DNA of 64,000 nt from Endomychus coccineus (taxonomy: Eukaryota; Arthropoda; Insecta; Coleoptera; Endomychidae). The notes beneath the pieces were generated by a model, which made no database searches, was not told the DNA's origin, and saw nothing but the letters and a program-made list of their open reading frames with translations. How positions within the stretch are numbered: the stretch's first letter is position 1; each line of letters starts with the position of its first letter. Below are positions 41,101 to 46,564 of the stretch, piece by piece. Location of the stretch: positions 58,416,039 through 58,480,038 of the forward strand of contig OY294067.1 of the NCBI GenBank assembly GCA_958510875.1. Reading direction: 5' to 3'. Made by a program: the position numbers and the translations under genes.

Positions 41101-44100
41101 CAGATAGTTATCGTGCCGAACAACGCGTGAAACCTTTGAGTATTTATTATAATAAATACTCAAAGCATGAAACGGACCGAACTGCTCAATAACTTGGAAA
41201 CGGCTCAAGGTATGACTTTGAATTTTTATGCCACTAAATTTCGAGCCTCATTCTAATTTGTGTCAAAATTTAAAGCGGATTGCATTTACCGTTTGGCCGC
41301 AACACGAGGACATACGTTGTGCCATATAAGCCGATACCAGAGAAGTCTTGTTTCACCAAGGTTCACCCGTCTTAAAGATGAAGTTTTATTAATTATATGT
41401 GCGGATTTTGGACGTATGTACTGAGTAAATGAATACCATTAATTATTATGTATAATAGATTCATGTCTGTGTGTAAGTTAAATACATTTGTGATTAAAAA
41501 CAATTACTAACCTTTAGCATTCGTAGCAGACATATTCAAACCATTTGATTGCATGGTGCTCTCTAATTCTTTATATAAAGGATTATTGGGATCAGCTAAA
41601 TCAAATAATGGTTGAACAACAGATGCTTCAAAAACTTGATTCTTCTGCCAAAGATTTAATACTCTAATTATTTTGCTCTGAAATAAAAATTGAATACATT
41701 ACAATAGTCCATAAGATTACTCGAAGTTATACATTTTCATTCTCCTTGGCACTTATTCAATGCTTAGATATAATAATATGTTTATTTAGGAGTAGTTACT
41801 TTATAAATCAAAAACATGTAATATATCCTGCAAGGATGCCTGAAATTATAAGACGAAAGTTTTAATTGGTATAAATTCATTAAATTTAGACCAAAAAGCT
41901 TCATAATGTTTATAGTGACAATTTTACACTATGTGAATATATCTATAATGTTAGTTCTTTTTAACCTTTTTATCAATGGTTTACAACTTTAATAAATGTT
42001 TTTTGGTAGATTCGCTTTTTTACTGTGGGTAATAACATGTTATTCCTTGTTGTGCTAGTTGACAATAAAAATTTAGTTCATTCTTAGAATATTTACATTA
42101 TTGCATAATAGTCCAGGCTATGAACTGGAAAAAAAACATGCAAGTTCGAACAGATTTTTTTTTTCTGCATTACCTTCAGGACGTTCTCAGGATCATTCAT
42201 ACACCTTTAAACCTCTTGGGAACCTCAACCCCACCCATTGGAGGCGAAAATGGCCCGAAATCTCCAAGTCTTGAATTGTATTTTCTACAAAAAAAGGTAT
42301 TTTGGCATTTCGAGTGCACCTAGGAGGTTTTCTGGGTCGCTGAACACGAATCCGTAGCCAGATTTACTTGCAATCCATCGTAGGGGTGGTAAAATCGATG
42401 AAATTTTGCACCCCTATATGTTATTTTGCAATTTACGTGTTTTAGACATTTCGAATGCACCAAGGGAGTTTTTTTGGGTCGCTGAATACGATTCCGAAGC
42501 CAGATTTTCTCGAATATCATCGTAGGGGTGGGAAATTTACAAAAATGGCTAATTTGACACGCTTCTAAATTTTTATTATTTTTGCATTTTAAAATTACTT
42601 CGGAATCGTAAATTGCAAAATAACATATTAGGGGTGCGAAATTGGCCAATTTTGTCGATTTGACCACACCTACGATGGATTGCAAGTAAATCTGGCTACG
42701 GATTCGTGTTCAGCGACCCAAAAAACCCCCTAGGTGCACTCGAAATGCCAAAATACCCTTTTTTGTAGAAAATACAATTCATGACTTTCGGGCCATTTTC
42801 GCCCCCAATGGGTGGGGTTGGGGTTCCCAAGAGGTTTTAAGGTGTATGAATGATCCTGAGAACCTCTTGATGTTAATGCAAAAAAAACTTTTTGATTCGA
42901 ACTTACATGTTTTTTTTTTATTGTAGCTAAAATCCTGGTTCACAGCCTGGACTATAGTGTTAGCATTTTATTTTGTAGTCTCGGTATTTTTCCAAGTGTG
43001 GAGTGATAATCACCATCCCAGGCAAGTATGTGATAAGCTTATAACACTGGAAGAAGGAGAGTATACCATTTTCAAATGATTAAAGTCTGAGACTTTTTAG
43101 TTTATAGTAGATATATGAAAGATAACTTAGATTTTCATCAGATTGTCAATGCGTTTGTACCATTTCATGTTGCAGTCAAACCAAGCTCTACTATATTTAT
43201 AGAAATTAACTCGCCGAATTTGAGTATTGTTTATTTTGATATTGATATGGGAGCCTATCTATGTAGGATCCAGAAGTTAGATATACAATTTTATTAGTAT
43301 TTAAAATAGTTGATTCAAAGTTCGCCATTCATTTATTTTGGTTAAGCAGCATTTATACCAGGCTCAACTTTCATGTTGATTGGGTAATCTGCATGAAGGA
43401 TGCATGAGTAATCATTCACATAAATTATGAAAAATAAGAGGTCCTAAAATGATACACCAGTTGTTACTTTGCAATTTATGCTATATGCATATTAATTTAC
43501 TTTGTTTTCTATATAAGATAGCTCCCTATTCAAGTTTTCATTTTGCCCCTCAAGAATGTTTCGAGAGGAAAATATGATTAATTTTGACCAGTCCGTGCTT
43601 ATTTGAGCATACATATGCTTCATTATATAGGCAATATAATGTGATTGAAGAATCATATGCTGGAAAATATATATCACAGATACCATTCACAAGAAAAATT
43701 TCTACAGCATAAATGAAAATCAATTTGAATAGAGAATTAATGATTTATTCTTATTCTATCAACCAGATAAATTATGATTACTTTTAGCAAATTGGATAGT
43801 TAGAAATAAATGGTCAAGACCAAAGTTATAATGAAAGAAGGCATAACTTTAATCGGTTTTTGAAAGTATTCTAATTATTTATGAACATTCAGTTATAGGT
43901 CAAAAAAGAATACCTACACATAGCACTAAAACTAGAATGTAGCAATTTTGTTTCTACTCAAACTATCTGTTAATTACCAACAAAATTCTATAATAACACA
44001 TATTTCCCACAACTTATATTTAGTTATTTTCCATCGTGCCACGAATCCACAACATATATAATATTATAGAACTAGGTTCAAACAAACATCGATTTTCTCA

Positions 44101-44781
44101 TAAAATTATCACTTTGCCTAGATAAATATGTTAAACCAAACGCATAGTGGTGAATAAATTAACCTTTGCAACTGTATTTTATACAATATTATGCAAAGCT
44201 AGAGTTGAATATAACATAGAAACATGACATGTTACAAGTGCGAACAATCAATGTTTATTCATTAATGCATTATTAATAGCAGATTAGCACATCAGGTACA
44301 TGGGAATATTATCTTACTTTATCTTCTGGTGGACATTTGAATAAATTCATAAATGTTTGCTGAATATTCTTGGTGAATCTAGGAGCAAATACATCTTTAT
44401 CAGATCCAAACTGATGCCTGGATTGTCTAACAATTGAATCAATCACATACAATCCAGGTACTTTATATTCAGTTTTACACTTCAATATAAATTTCTCCAC
44501 ACTTTGCACTACGTGTTTATAGAACTTGATAGCTTTAATTGCACCTCTTGTTATAGCAGTCATTTTTGCTTTGGAAATTGGTGGTTTAACTTCATACAGA
44601 GACGAAAGCTGAAAAAAATAAATCATTGTATTTGATCATAGGCAATTTGAGGGATTTCATAAATCTGAAATATCCAATTTTCTAAATTACGGGTGTTATG
44701 CAAATAACGGGAAGCACATGCATGAACTGTAGACATAGTCATTAAGATTACCTCTGCATTGAATGATTTTACAGAATCCAT
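14384..44781 (-). CDS. SCAF4/SCAF8-like CTD-interacting SR-related splicing/termination factor, 13 coding exons
   Basis: Thirteen exons (44752-44781, 44318-44608, 41512-41677, 40515-40588, 40094-40278, 39549-39702, 34596-34787, 34243-34510, 31069-31277, 28108-28657, 23495-23888, 19894-21206, 14384-14820) join with GT-AG introns and matching phases into 4263 nt, 1420 residues. Order: CTD-interacting domain (1-138; YKHVVQSVEKF, VPGLYVIDSIVRQSR, RVLNLWQKN); glutamine-rich segment (188-300); RS domain (about 375-440); RRM (about 455-525; LWVGHL, PPRGCAFIVM); GDLGVSYIPW block; proline/methionine-rich tail; RD/RE tracts; FGPPDN array (about 1130-1241); acidic end EVVESNNIIEQTEEKPE, resembling the vertebrate SCAF8 end. 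Vertebrate SCAF4/8 bind phosphorylated Pol II CTD and suppress early termination; this function is inferred. The insect gene appears to be pre-duplication, so I give no 4 or 8. The start ATG sits in CACAATGG and MDSVKSFNAE matches the family N-terminus. Confidence 0.96.
15015..16312. mobile_element. Possible TIR-bounded element interrupted by a LINE fragment
   Basis: At about 15038-15063 the sequence reads CGTTTTACAGTTCGCAATTC then TTGTTGCAAT. At about 16275-16305 its inverted form ATTGCAACAAGAATTGCGGA then CTGTAAAACG is found. Both flanks also contain many GCAAT / ATTGC words. The pair could be the ends of a DNA element into which the LINE 3' fragment (15160-15549) was inserted, or a chance inversion. 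No transposase frame was seen. Confidence 0.4.
15160..15549 (+). mobile_element. 3' fragment of an RNase H-type LINE with poly(A)
   Basis: The frame through 15363 encodes a C-terminal cysteine cluster (CRLCEECKDTEIVTHILCKC) typical of the very end of LINE pol proteins of the I/R1-like group, then SSYPVKNFYKLVKD and a stop. About 190 bp of 3' UTR and an A-rich tail (15534-15549) follow. It is 5'-truncated. It lies antisense in SCAF intron 12. Confidence 0.65.
17325..17368 (+). ncRNA. Hammerhead ribozyme motif of a Penelope-like element
   Basis: Stem I CGTCTT pairs with GAGACG (one G-U). The core CTGATGA is at 17331-17337, stem II is GGTC/GACC with a GTGA loop, and GAAA is at 17351-17354. A minimal stem III (CATACG) is followed by T-A and the expected cleavage point after position 17362. 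Stem III here has an A-C mismatch, so activity may be reduced. Hammerhead motifs with very short stem III are established for Penelope-like elements; the assignment here is by motif reading. Confidence 0.75.
18015..18296 (-). pseudogene. Inverted, internally deleted copy of the same transposase end
   Basis: The minus strand encodes NVWLGIYKNNIWPI, then jumps to SKVKLCHAGIIEKI and RVVKLIIKY. The parts correspond to plus-strand segments near 18375-18425 and 18680-18765, with the catalytic middle missing. It is the left arm of the duplicated element. Confidence 0.65.
18522..18767 (+). pseudogene. C-terminal fragment of a DDE transposase
   Basis: Encodes DGCPVHFCRQVREWLN, RWIGRDGPVAWPPRSPDLNP and LDSFAWGYLKDKIM. 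The pattern D-G-x-P-x-H ... W-P-P-R-S-P-D-L-x-P-L-D is diagnostic for the second half of Tc1/mariner-IS630 type DDE transposases. Upstream sequence (18296-18520) encodes more of the same protein but with stops and frame changes. The last codons (VVKLIIKC) recur on the opposite strand at about 18020 as part of the inverted duplication. Not functional. Confidence 0.8.
19428..19893. other. SCAF intron 12, left part of the exon 12-proximal stretch
   Basis: About 50 bp of Penelope-like flank, then AT-rich intron sequence up to the exon 12 donor. Nothing else recognised. Confidence 0.4.
19894..21206 (-). CDS. SCAF exon 12 (large exon with RD tracts and FGPPDN array)
   Basis: The largest exon, 1313 nt: acceptor attgcag, donor gtaagt, phase 2 to 1. 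Order: DRDRNDRDRNDRGNDRDRD tracts; a short helical block REREKALNERLQEMANC; a proline-rich region; then a tandem hexapeptide array and PRPMMRHPGPRFHSRGGHMR. Residues 838-1275 of the protein. Confidence 0.94.
19997..20332 (-). repeat. Coding 18-bp tandem repeat (hexapeptide FGPPDN)
   Basis: About 19 near-tandem copies of a 6-residue unit F-G-P-P-D-N/S, with variants FGPREE, FGPPAN, FGTPDN and FGPRDG, spanning residues of about 1130-1241 of the SCAF protein. One unit has an extra residue (LDSSFG). The regular 18-bp period predicts length polymorphism. The phenylalanine/glycine spacing resembles low-complexity regions that promote condensation; that role is inference. Confidence 0.9.
21207..22400. 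other. SCAF intron 11, repeat-like but unclassified
   Basis: The block at 21715-22020 contains loosely related segments with 'GCTGATTA', 'ATAGATGGCGTTCGCGTAG' and 'TGTAGATGGCACTCCCGTAA', suggesting an old repeat duplicated in tandem. No protein was recognised. Confidence 0.4.
22428..22840 (+). pseudogene. Fragment of a transposon-associated Cys/His-rich protein (uncharacterised)
   Basis: Two overlapping frames (22428-22646 and 22643-22840) read as one broken protein. The first contains YIICHHFRVGE, KESSRKRDDDVHSSLY and HVHPNCRNT; the second contains NNCLICTERLHSKREE. C-x-H, H-x-x-C-R and C-x-x-C pairs in this order resemble the N-terminal zinc-binding part of uncharacterised proteins repeated in insect genomes. 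That resemblance is from memory and not certain. The rest of the protein is missing; the sequence after 22840 does not continue the frame. Confidence 0.45.
22841..23494. other. SCAF intron 11, 3' part
   Basis: A segment near 22975-23030 (GGATTCGTGTTGAGCGACTC) resembles the 'GGATTCGTGTTCAGCGACCC' arm of the foldback family at 42.1-42.95 kb. It may be a diverged fragment of it. Otherwise nothing was recognised. Confidence 0.35.
23495..23888 (-). CDS. SCAF exon 11 (acidic to RD/RE-rich)
   Basis: Acceptor tacatag, donor gtgagt, phase 1 to 2. It begins DNGQNTPERNMKSLSDSLM, passes an acidic patch (ENMDIEMEDAEKIE) and ends in RDRERDRDRDRRHSRSGDQD. Confidence 0.93.
24399..25580 (+). pseudogene. Jockey-like LINE: ORF1 zinc knuckles and start of ORF2 endonuclease
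   Basis: 24399-25090 carries ORF1 pieces ending in two knuckle-type clusters, CNNCYKFGHMSQEC and CRKCAGNNKMEEC. From about 25200 an apurinic-endonuclease-like N-terminus follows: NKTQLEWIVNDTRPISVCLS, ETHITKDSTQNEI, GYSIVTS. A frameshift at about 25380 moves the frame to HIKDYNYKEI and YCLYHSPSKNDAEFLKT (25365-25580). Multiple stops and shifts make it dead. It lies antisense in SCAF intron 10, and its reverse transcriptase continues around a nested insertion (25700-27315). Confidence 0.7.
25700..25870 (+). pseudogene. Jockey-like LINE reverse transcriptase, part before the nested insertion
   Basis: Fragments CDLTKVFAM and QSYVPDRK...VVYMHTTNSS correspond to the F-x-D-L-S-K-A-F-D and S-Y-L-x-N-R-x-Q-x-V steps of LINE reverse transcriptases. 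The reading is then interrupted by another LINE at the duplicated target AACTCGTCTATGTT (25857-25870). Confidence 0.6.
25871..27154 (+). mobile_element. 5'-truncated RNase H-type LINE nested in another LINE
   Basis: It begins in the end of the reverse transcriptase (PTAAMERLLGLEPLHLVVQ). It continues through RNase H pieces with frameshifts (GTFATEFQAKI; PTVLKALES; NPNRVTLVW) and ends with a long frame 26422-26973 carrying ELPRMSHSKRLMG and the cluster CRGCGVEDETPMHVLCQC. A 3' UTR and a 3' A-rich run (27139-27156) follow. Direct repeats AACTCGTCTATGTT at 25857-25870 and 27155-27168 are its target duplication. RNase H plus a C-terminal Cys/His cluster fits the I/R1-like LINE group. A second copy lies at 33.1-33.9 kb. 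Confidence 0.85.
26422..26973 (+). pseudogene. LINE pol C-terminus (end of RNase H and CCHC-like cluster)
   Basis: An open frame of 183 codons: NPNRVTLVW...KREGTETAVALAKAGA, corresponding to the last RNase H strand and the helix with D/E-x-A-D-x-L-A-K. The usual catalytic aspartate position reads T-A-V. A conserved pol tail ends KPEKIRSIPYIRLLKFIEYT. The frame has no complete N-terminal part. Confidence 0.75.
27155..27315 (+). pseudogene. Jockey-like LINE reverse transcriptase, part after the nested insertion
   Basis: Directly after the second AACTCGTCTATGTT copy the host LINE resumes with LPITLKVPQGSILGPILFL then IHIDDI. After a frameshift it reads LHADDTTTPTQ, the Y/H-A-D-D catalytic box. 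The fit to the pre-insertion reading (SYVPDRK) shows that it was one reverse transcriptase. Confidence 0.75.
27316..28107. other. SCAF intron 10, exon 10 proximal part
   Basis: AT-rich intron sequence without recognised elements. An 87-codon minus frame at 27746-28009 has no recognisable motif. Confidence 0.35.
28108..28657 (-). CDS. SCAF exon 10 (end of RRM, YIPW block, proline-rich start)
   Basis: Acceptor ttcatag, donor gtaagt, phase 0 to 1, 550 nt. It starts LAWAPGKGVKGKDLKDYWEG, followed by DLGVSYIPWTKLKPD and GGMLDEDTMPQWM, all matching SCAF4/8. A disordered P/M-rich stretch (MLGPPNMMNLPPGMMPN) follows. Confidence 0.97.
29056..29175. repeat. GATA and AT microsatellites
   Basis: Four GATA-type units (29056-29071) are followed by 'CTTTATTTAATTAGGTATCC' and an uninterrupted (AT)n of about 41 units (29094-29175). 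The tract abuts the 3' side of the minus-strand LINE fragment at 29.4-30.4 kb and may be its tail or a slippage product. Confidence 0.9.
29403..30413 (-). pseudogene. LINE reverse transcriptase fragment with in-frame internal duplication
   Basis: The minus frame 30413-29616 encodes FILYLNDIE, a DD box in the form FINLLVDDTLLACS, LNVPKTKGMI, FKYLGFHLD and QPHFDYCASVLF, the palm and thumb of a Jockey/CR1-type reverse transcriptase. A 90-bp direct duplication (start points 29891 and 29981) repeats VLSFDNHF..IFKKIRKKL in frame. After a stop at 29616 the C-terminal tail continues in 29403-29615 (FRRDVHPYLTRNCDDF). The usual Y-A-D-D reads L-V-D-D. It is 5'-truncated. Confidence 0.75.
31069..31277 (-). 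CDS. SCAF exon 9 (RRM)
   Basis: Acceptor tttttttag, donor gtaagt, phase 1 to 0. It encodes VCSTTLWVGHL (RNP2) and PPRGCAFIVMHRRQDASRCL (RNP1 region), the family-specific RRM. The last strand is completed by exon 10 (LAWAPGKG). Confidence 0.97.
31590..32560. repeat. Composite repeat related to copies at 35.9, 47.3 and 47.8 kb
   Basis: The words ACGGTCGTACATACAGGTCT (31607) and, inverted, GTTTCCAGACCTGTGTATAC (32513) frame this block. Inside, 'ATTCTGATTTGAGAG' plus about 60 bp occurs at 31759 and again at 32153, and 'CGATTTCTWTCCGGAATCGC' occurs at about 31723 and 32230. The framing sequence recurs at 35880-35940, 47322-47455 and 47813-47860. A TE boundary is likely, but the class is unknown. 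Confidence 0.5.
32603..32830 (+). pseudogene. Possible hAT-type transposase C-terminal remnant
   Basis: The frame encodes KTILLTKVRLVPSSTDHSFS then TVERLRRQTTG. It resembles the L-L-T-L-P-x-S-x-A-x-x-E-R-S-F-S-x-L-x-R-I-K dimerisation motif at the end of hAT transposases. The conserved E-R before S-F-S is replaced (D-H-S-F-S). Short and degenerate, so only a suggestion. Confidence 0.4.
33118..33870 (+). mobile_element. Second copy of the RNase H-type LINE, with a palindromic 5' end
   Basis: 33211-33870 parallels 26490-27150 at high identity, including the CGVEEETPMHVLCQC cluster, the 3' UTR and the A-rich tail. One frameshift near 33390 splits the frame (33326-33619 versus 33405-33701). Its 5' side is an inverted duplication: 33121-33206 is the reverse complement of 33225-33310 (about 86 bp, with a centre of about 18 bp). 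This looks like an insertion that ended in an inversion. It lies antisense in SCAF intron 8. Confidence 0.8.
34243..34510 (-). CDS. SCAF exon 8 (RS domain)
   Basis: Acceptor attgcag, donor gtaaga, ends in phase 1. It encodes alternating R/S/D/E/K: SRDKSRDRRDRDRRS, RSRSRSRSKRHK, then KERKKRGLPSIK. The last block is the conserved linker just before the RRM in vertebrate SCAF4/8 (RQKKGLP). Confidence 0.95.
34596..34787 (-). CDS. SCAF exon 7
   Basis: Acceptor ttttcag, donor gttggt (the weakest donor of the gene), 64 codons in phase 0. It encodes a low-complexity linker rich in Q, P and acidic residues (LTQPPPIYKQQQFDLTEQH). Intron 7 on its 3' side is only 85 bp. Confidence 0.9.
34902..35084. mobile_element. 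Small TIR element in SCAF intron 6
   Basis: The ends CTTGCGTGGCGGCGTCTGTC and TCTCTCAGACGCCATGCGG...CGCAAG are imperfect inverted repeats about 180 bp apart, with an AT-rich centre. Probably a MITE; the target duplication was not identified. Confidence 0.5.
35405..35760. repeat. GC-richer block with hairpin GGGGGCAC-GGCA-GTGCCCCC
   Basis: An 8-bp perfect stem with a 4-nt loop at 35428-35447 opens a block clearly richer in G+C than the intron around it. It contains CACTCACTGACTCACTCACT (about 35665). The composition break suggests a mobile sequence, but no termini were found. Confidence 0.4.
35980..36243 (+). pseudogene. Truncated OTU-type cysteine protease domain
   Basis: ATG in context AAAAATGGCG opens 87 codons: VVGMPKDGSCLFHSISFLVY then FRSAIVAYVAEHWDEMQVYT. 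The D-G-x-C-L-F box with C25 is the catalytic cysteine motif of OTU deubiquitinases. The W-G-G and C-terminal H motifs expected 60-80 residues later are missing, because the frame stops at 36241-36243 just before an inverted-repeat structure (36279). The upstream leader (TATCAGCTGTCTGTCATATA) is shared with 32560, which supports a mobile origin. Catalytically incomplete, antisense within SCAF intron 6. Confidence 0.65.
36279..37076. mobile_element. Foldback structure with 160-bp arms
   Basis: 36279-36436 (TCCCACCAAAAACATTCTG ... CGACTTGGTCGTTGAA) is mirrored by 36914-37076 (TTCAACGGCCAAGTC ... CAGAATGTTTTTGGTGGGA) with few mismatches. A spacer of about 480 bp lacks a clear gene. It follows the OTU fragment directly, so it either interrupts that gene or belongs to the same element. 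Confidence 0.7.
37077..38618. other. SCAF intron 6, central part
   Basis: AT-rich intron with short random frames. No repeat or protein recognised. Confidence 0.35.
38621..39396. mobile_element. 776-bp TIR element at a TA site
   Basis: The left end is CCGGGACATCAAAAAGTATC, continuing TTGGTCAAGGGTGGTTGTGG and AATCTAAAACG. The right end is the inverse, ending GATACTTTTTGATAACCCGG. The TIRs are about 50 bp with 2-3 differences. TA flanks both ends (38619-38620, 39397-39398). No transposase frame. Consistent with a non-autonomous Tc1/mariner-type or other TA-targeting element. Confidence 0.8.
39549..39702 (-). CDS. SCAF exon 6 (second Q-rich helix)
   Basis: Acceptor tttgtag, donor gtaagt, phase 2 to 0. 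It encodes a coiled-coil-like segment, RQLQTLQQTLAINQEADADK then EMKQQEEEFDK. It sits just left of a TA-flanked DNA element in intron 6... that element ends at 39396, inside the next intron. Confidence 0.92.
40094..40278 (-). CDS. SCAF exon 5 (Q-rich helix and FDRKLLDFDYGDDEE)
   Basis: Acceptor tttcag, donor gtatag, phase 0 to 2. It encodes LLQLQQLQRL, like the Q-rich part of vertebrate SCAF4/8, followed by FDRKLLDFDYGDDEEE. The latter matches the family motif FDKKLLDRFDYDDE. Confidence 0.94.
40515..40588 (-). CDS. SCAF exon 4
   Basis: A 74-nt exon (acceptor ttgatag, donor gtatgt) encoding a serine/threonine/glutamine linker GSPALQKTPTKSSQGNDLM. Phase 1 in and phase 0 out match the neighbouring exons. 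Confidence 0.88.
40690..41170. repeat. Second locus of the GTAGCGAACGAAG repeat family
   Basis: In inverse orientation to the copy at 1.4-2.0 kb: CTTCGTTCGCTAC (40702), CTACGCTCATTCCGTCTTAA (40782) and TTCGCTACGCGCACTCAGTC (40909). A perfect 32-bp palindrome (41134-41165; arm CTTTGAGTATTTATTA) lies at its right end. It sits in SCAF intron 3. Confidence 0.5.
41512..41677 (-). CDS. SCAF exon 3 (end of CID)
   Basis: Acceptor tttcag, donor gttagt, ends in phase 1. It starts SKIIRVLNLWQKNQVF, completing the last CID helices, then runs into a linker (ADPNNPLYKELESTMQ). Confidence 0.95.
41678..42107. other. SCAF intron 2, exon 3 side
   Basis: Plain AT-rich intron sequence. Confidence 0.4.
42108..42955. 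mobile_element. Foldback element with ATAGTCCAGGC ends, copy 1
   Basis: The ends are ATAGTCCAGGC and GCCTGGACTAT. The arms are long (about 300-400 bp each) and strongly complementary, for example GGATCATTCATACACCTT with AAGGTGTATGAATGATCC, GATTTACTTGCAATCCATCG with its inverse, and GTTATTTTGCAATTTACG with CGTAAATTGCAAAATAAC. The whole element can fold back on itself. No coding capacity. Related copies lie at 60104-60546 and, by the termini only, at 53612-54992. Confidence 0.85.
42956..44317. other. SCAF intron 2, exon 2 side
   Basis: AT-rich intron with short frames only. No element recognised. Confidence 0.4.
44318..44608 (-). CDS. SCAF exon 2 (CID core)
   Basis: Acceptor ttttttcag, donor gtaaga, phase 0 at both ends, 97 codons. 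It carries most of the CTD-interacting domain: KPPISKAKM, AIKAIKFYKHVVQSVEKF, YKVPGLYVIDSIVRQSRHQF and DKDVFAPRF, all near-identical to the family. Confidence 0.97.
44752..44781 (-). CDS. SCAF exon 1 (start codon)
   Basis: Encodes MDSVKSFNAE, the first helix turn of the CID. It ends GCAGAG before donor gtaatc, phase 0, and is separated from exon 2 by a 143-bp intron. Confidence 0.92.
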
Positions 44782-45043
44782 TGTGAAAGACTTTGATTAA
44801 CTTCTTGCGTTTACAATTAATTACCCATTATTTGACATACTATTAGCTACAGAAATGTTGAAATAATATAGTCCGCCATCTTTTCTTTGGATTAATTTTT
44901 AAGACGCTAATAAAAGTTAAAACAGACAAAATGTAGATCAGAGAATAATTTATATAGTCTATGATCAGAGTCATAGAAATTACACTAAACTTGAAACTAT
45001 TATTTTCCTGTTTGCCTATAGAATTCAAATAATTATATTTAAA
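44782..45043 (-). promoter_or_regulatory. 5' flank of SCAF between start codon and Helitron
   Basis: Only about 260 bp separate the SCAF start codon from the Helitron end. The 5' UTR and probably the core promoter must lie here or within or beyond the Helitron. No TATA box or initiator could be singled out with confidence. Confidence 0.35.
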
Positions 45044-45099
45044 TCTTTATATATATAATTCTACTGTACGTGTGTATGTAATTGAACTCCTCCTAAACG

Positions 45100-46095
45100 G
45101 CTGGACCGATTTGAATAAATTTTTTTCTATGCGTTTGGATGGTGCTCTGGATGGTTTAGATTCACAAATCAGCCCGACAGATGGCGCTGCAGTCGGTATC
45201 TATGTTATTTATCTATATAGCTGGACCGATTTGAATGAGTTTTTTTGTATACGTTTGGGTAGCATGGTGCCCTGAATGGTTAAGATTCACAAATCAGTCA
45301 GGCAGATGGCGCTGCAGTCGGTATCTAGGTTATTTATCCATATAGCTGCACCGATTTGAATGAATTTTTTTCTATGCTTTTGGGTGGCGGCCTGGATGGT
45401 TTAGATTCACAAATCAGCCCGACAGATGGCGCTGCAGTCGGTATCTAGGTTATTTATCTATATAGCTGGACCGATTTGAATGAATTTTTTTGTATACGTT
45501 TGGGTGGCATGGTGCCCTGGATGGTTTAGATTCACAAATCAGCCCGGCATATGGCGCTGCAGTCGGTATCTAGGTTATTTATCTATATGGCTGGACCGAT
45601 TTGAATTAATTTTTTTGTATGCGTTTGGGTGGCATGGCGCCCTGGATGGCTTAGATTCACAAATCAGTCCGGCAGATGGCGCTGCAGTAGGTATCTAGGT
45701 TATTTATCTATATGGCTGGACCGATTTGAATTAATTTTTTTGTATGCGTTTGGGTGGCATGGCGCCCTGGATGGCTTAGATTCACAAATCAGTCCGGCAG
45801 ATGGCGCTGCAGTCGGTATCTAGGTTATTTATCTATATAGCTAGACCGATTTGAATGAATTTTTTTGCATGCGTTTGGGTGGCATGGCGCCCTGGATGGT
45901 TTAGATTCACAAATCAGCCCGAAAGATGGCGCTGCAGTCGGTATCTAGGTTATTTATCTATATAGCTGGACCGATTTGGATGAATTCTTTTGTATGCGTT
46001 TGGGTGGCGCCCTGGATGGTTTAGATTCACAAATCAGCCCGGCAGATGGCGCTGCAGTCGGTATCTAGGTTATTTATCTATACTGCAACTAAATG
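45100..46095. repeat. Tandem array of 120-125-bp units inside the Helitron
   Basis: The word GCTGGACCGATTTGAAT starts at 45100, 45220, 45345 (variant), 45465, 45590, 45715, 45840 (variant) and 45965; a degenerate ninth start lies near 46095. Each unit also has ATTCACAAATCAGYCCGRCA, GATGGCGCTGCAGTCGGTAT and CTAGGTTATTTATCTATAT. Units of 120 and 125 bp differ by a 5-bp indel (GGCAT) near the middle. Confidence 0.95.
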
Positions 46096-46131
46096 GCTGG
46101 ATCGACTTCAATGAATTTTTGTGTACGCATT

Positions 46132-46195
46132 TATTCATTCATTCATTCATACATGCATTCATTCATTTCATTCATTTTGTGTATGTATTCATTCA
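46132..46195. repeat. ATTC microsatellite
   Basis: An interrupted (ATTC)n tract within the Helitron, following the last tandem unit. Confidence 0.85.
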
Positions 46196-46564
46196 ATGCA
46201 TTTAATTTTTTTGTGCGCGGTATTTTGATATTATATGTATCGCATTTACGTAAATATTAAGCGTATTATATTCAGATATAAGTTACGTGCATAGGATTTC
46301 GTTTATTTTTTCGACATTTTAGTTTGAGTGTATTATATTAAGTGTGTTTCGTTATTTTAACATTTTAATTTTTTTGTACGGCGTCTTTTGACATTTCAGG
46401 TGTCGCATTTCAGTGAATATTAAGTGTATTATATTCACATATAACTTACGTACATAAAACAATGCCACGTCTTCGTGGACGAGGAGGAAATATTGGTCGA
46501 CAGACTCGGAATTCACAATTAGTCCAGAACCGTCGTGCAGGACAACGTCTGTCGGGTCCGCTAG

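Larger units (their letters stand above)
45044..46564 (+). mobile_element. Non-autonomous Helitron with internal tandem array
   Basis: It begins TCTTTATATATATAATTCTA, then CTGGACCGATTTGAA, and ends CTGTCGGGTCCGCTAG. A 5' TC, a 3' CTAG and insertion between A (45043) and T (46565) are the Helitron hallmarks. About eight copies of a 120-125-bp unit fill 45100-46095, followed by an ATTC microsatellite (46132-46195). Near the 3' end an ATG at 46462 opens a frame MPRLRGRGGNIGRQTRNSQL. It resembles the start of a Helitron protein, but the Rep/helicase is absent. Inserted in the space between RABL6 and SCAF. Confidence 0.85.
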
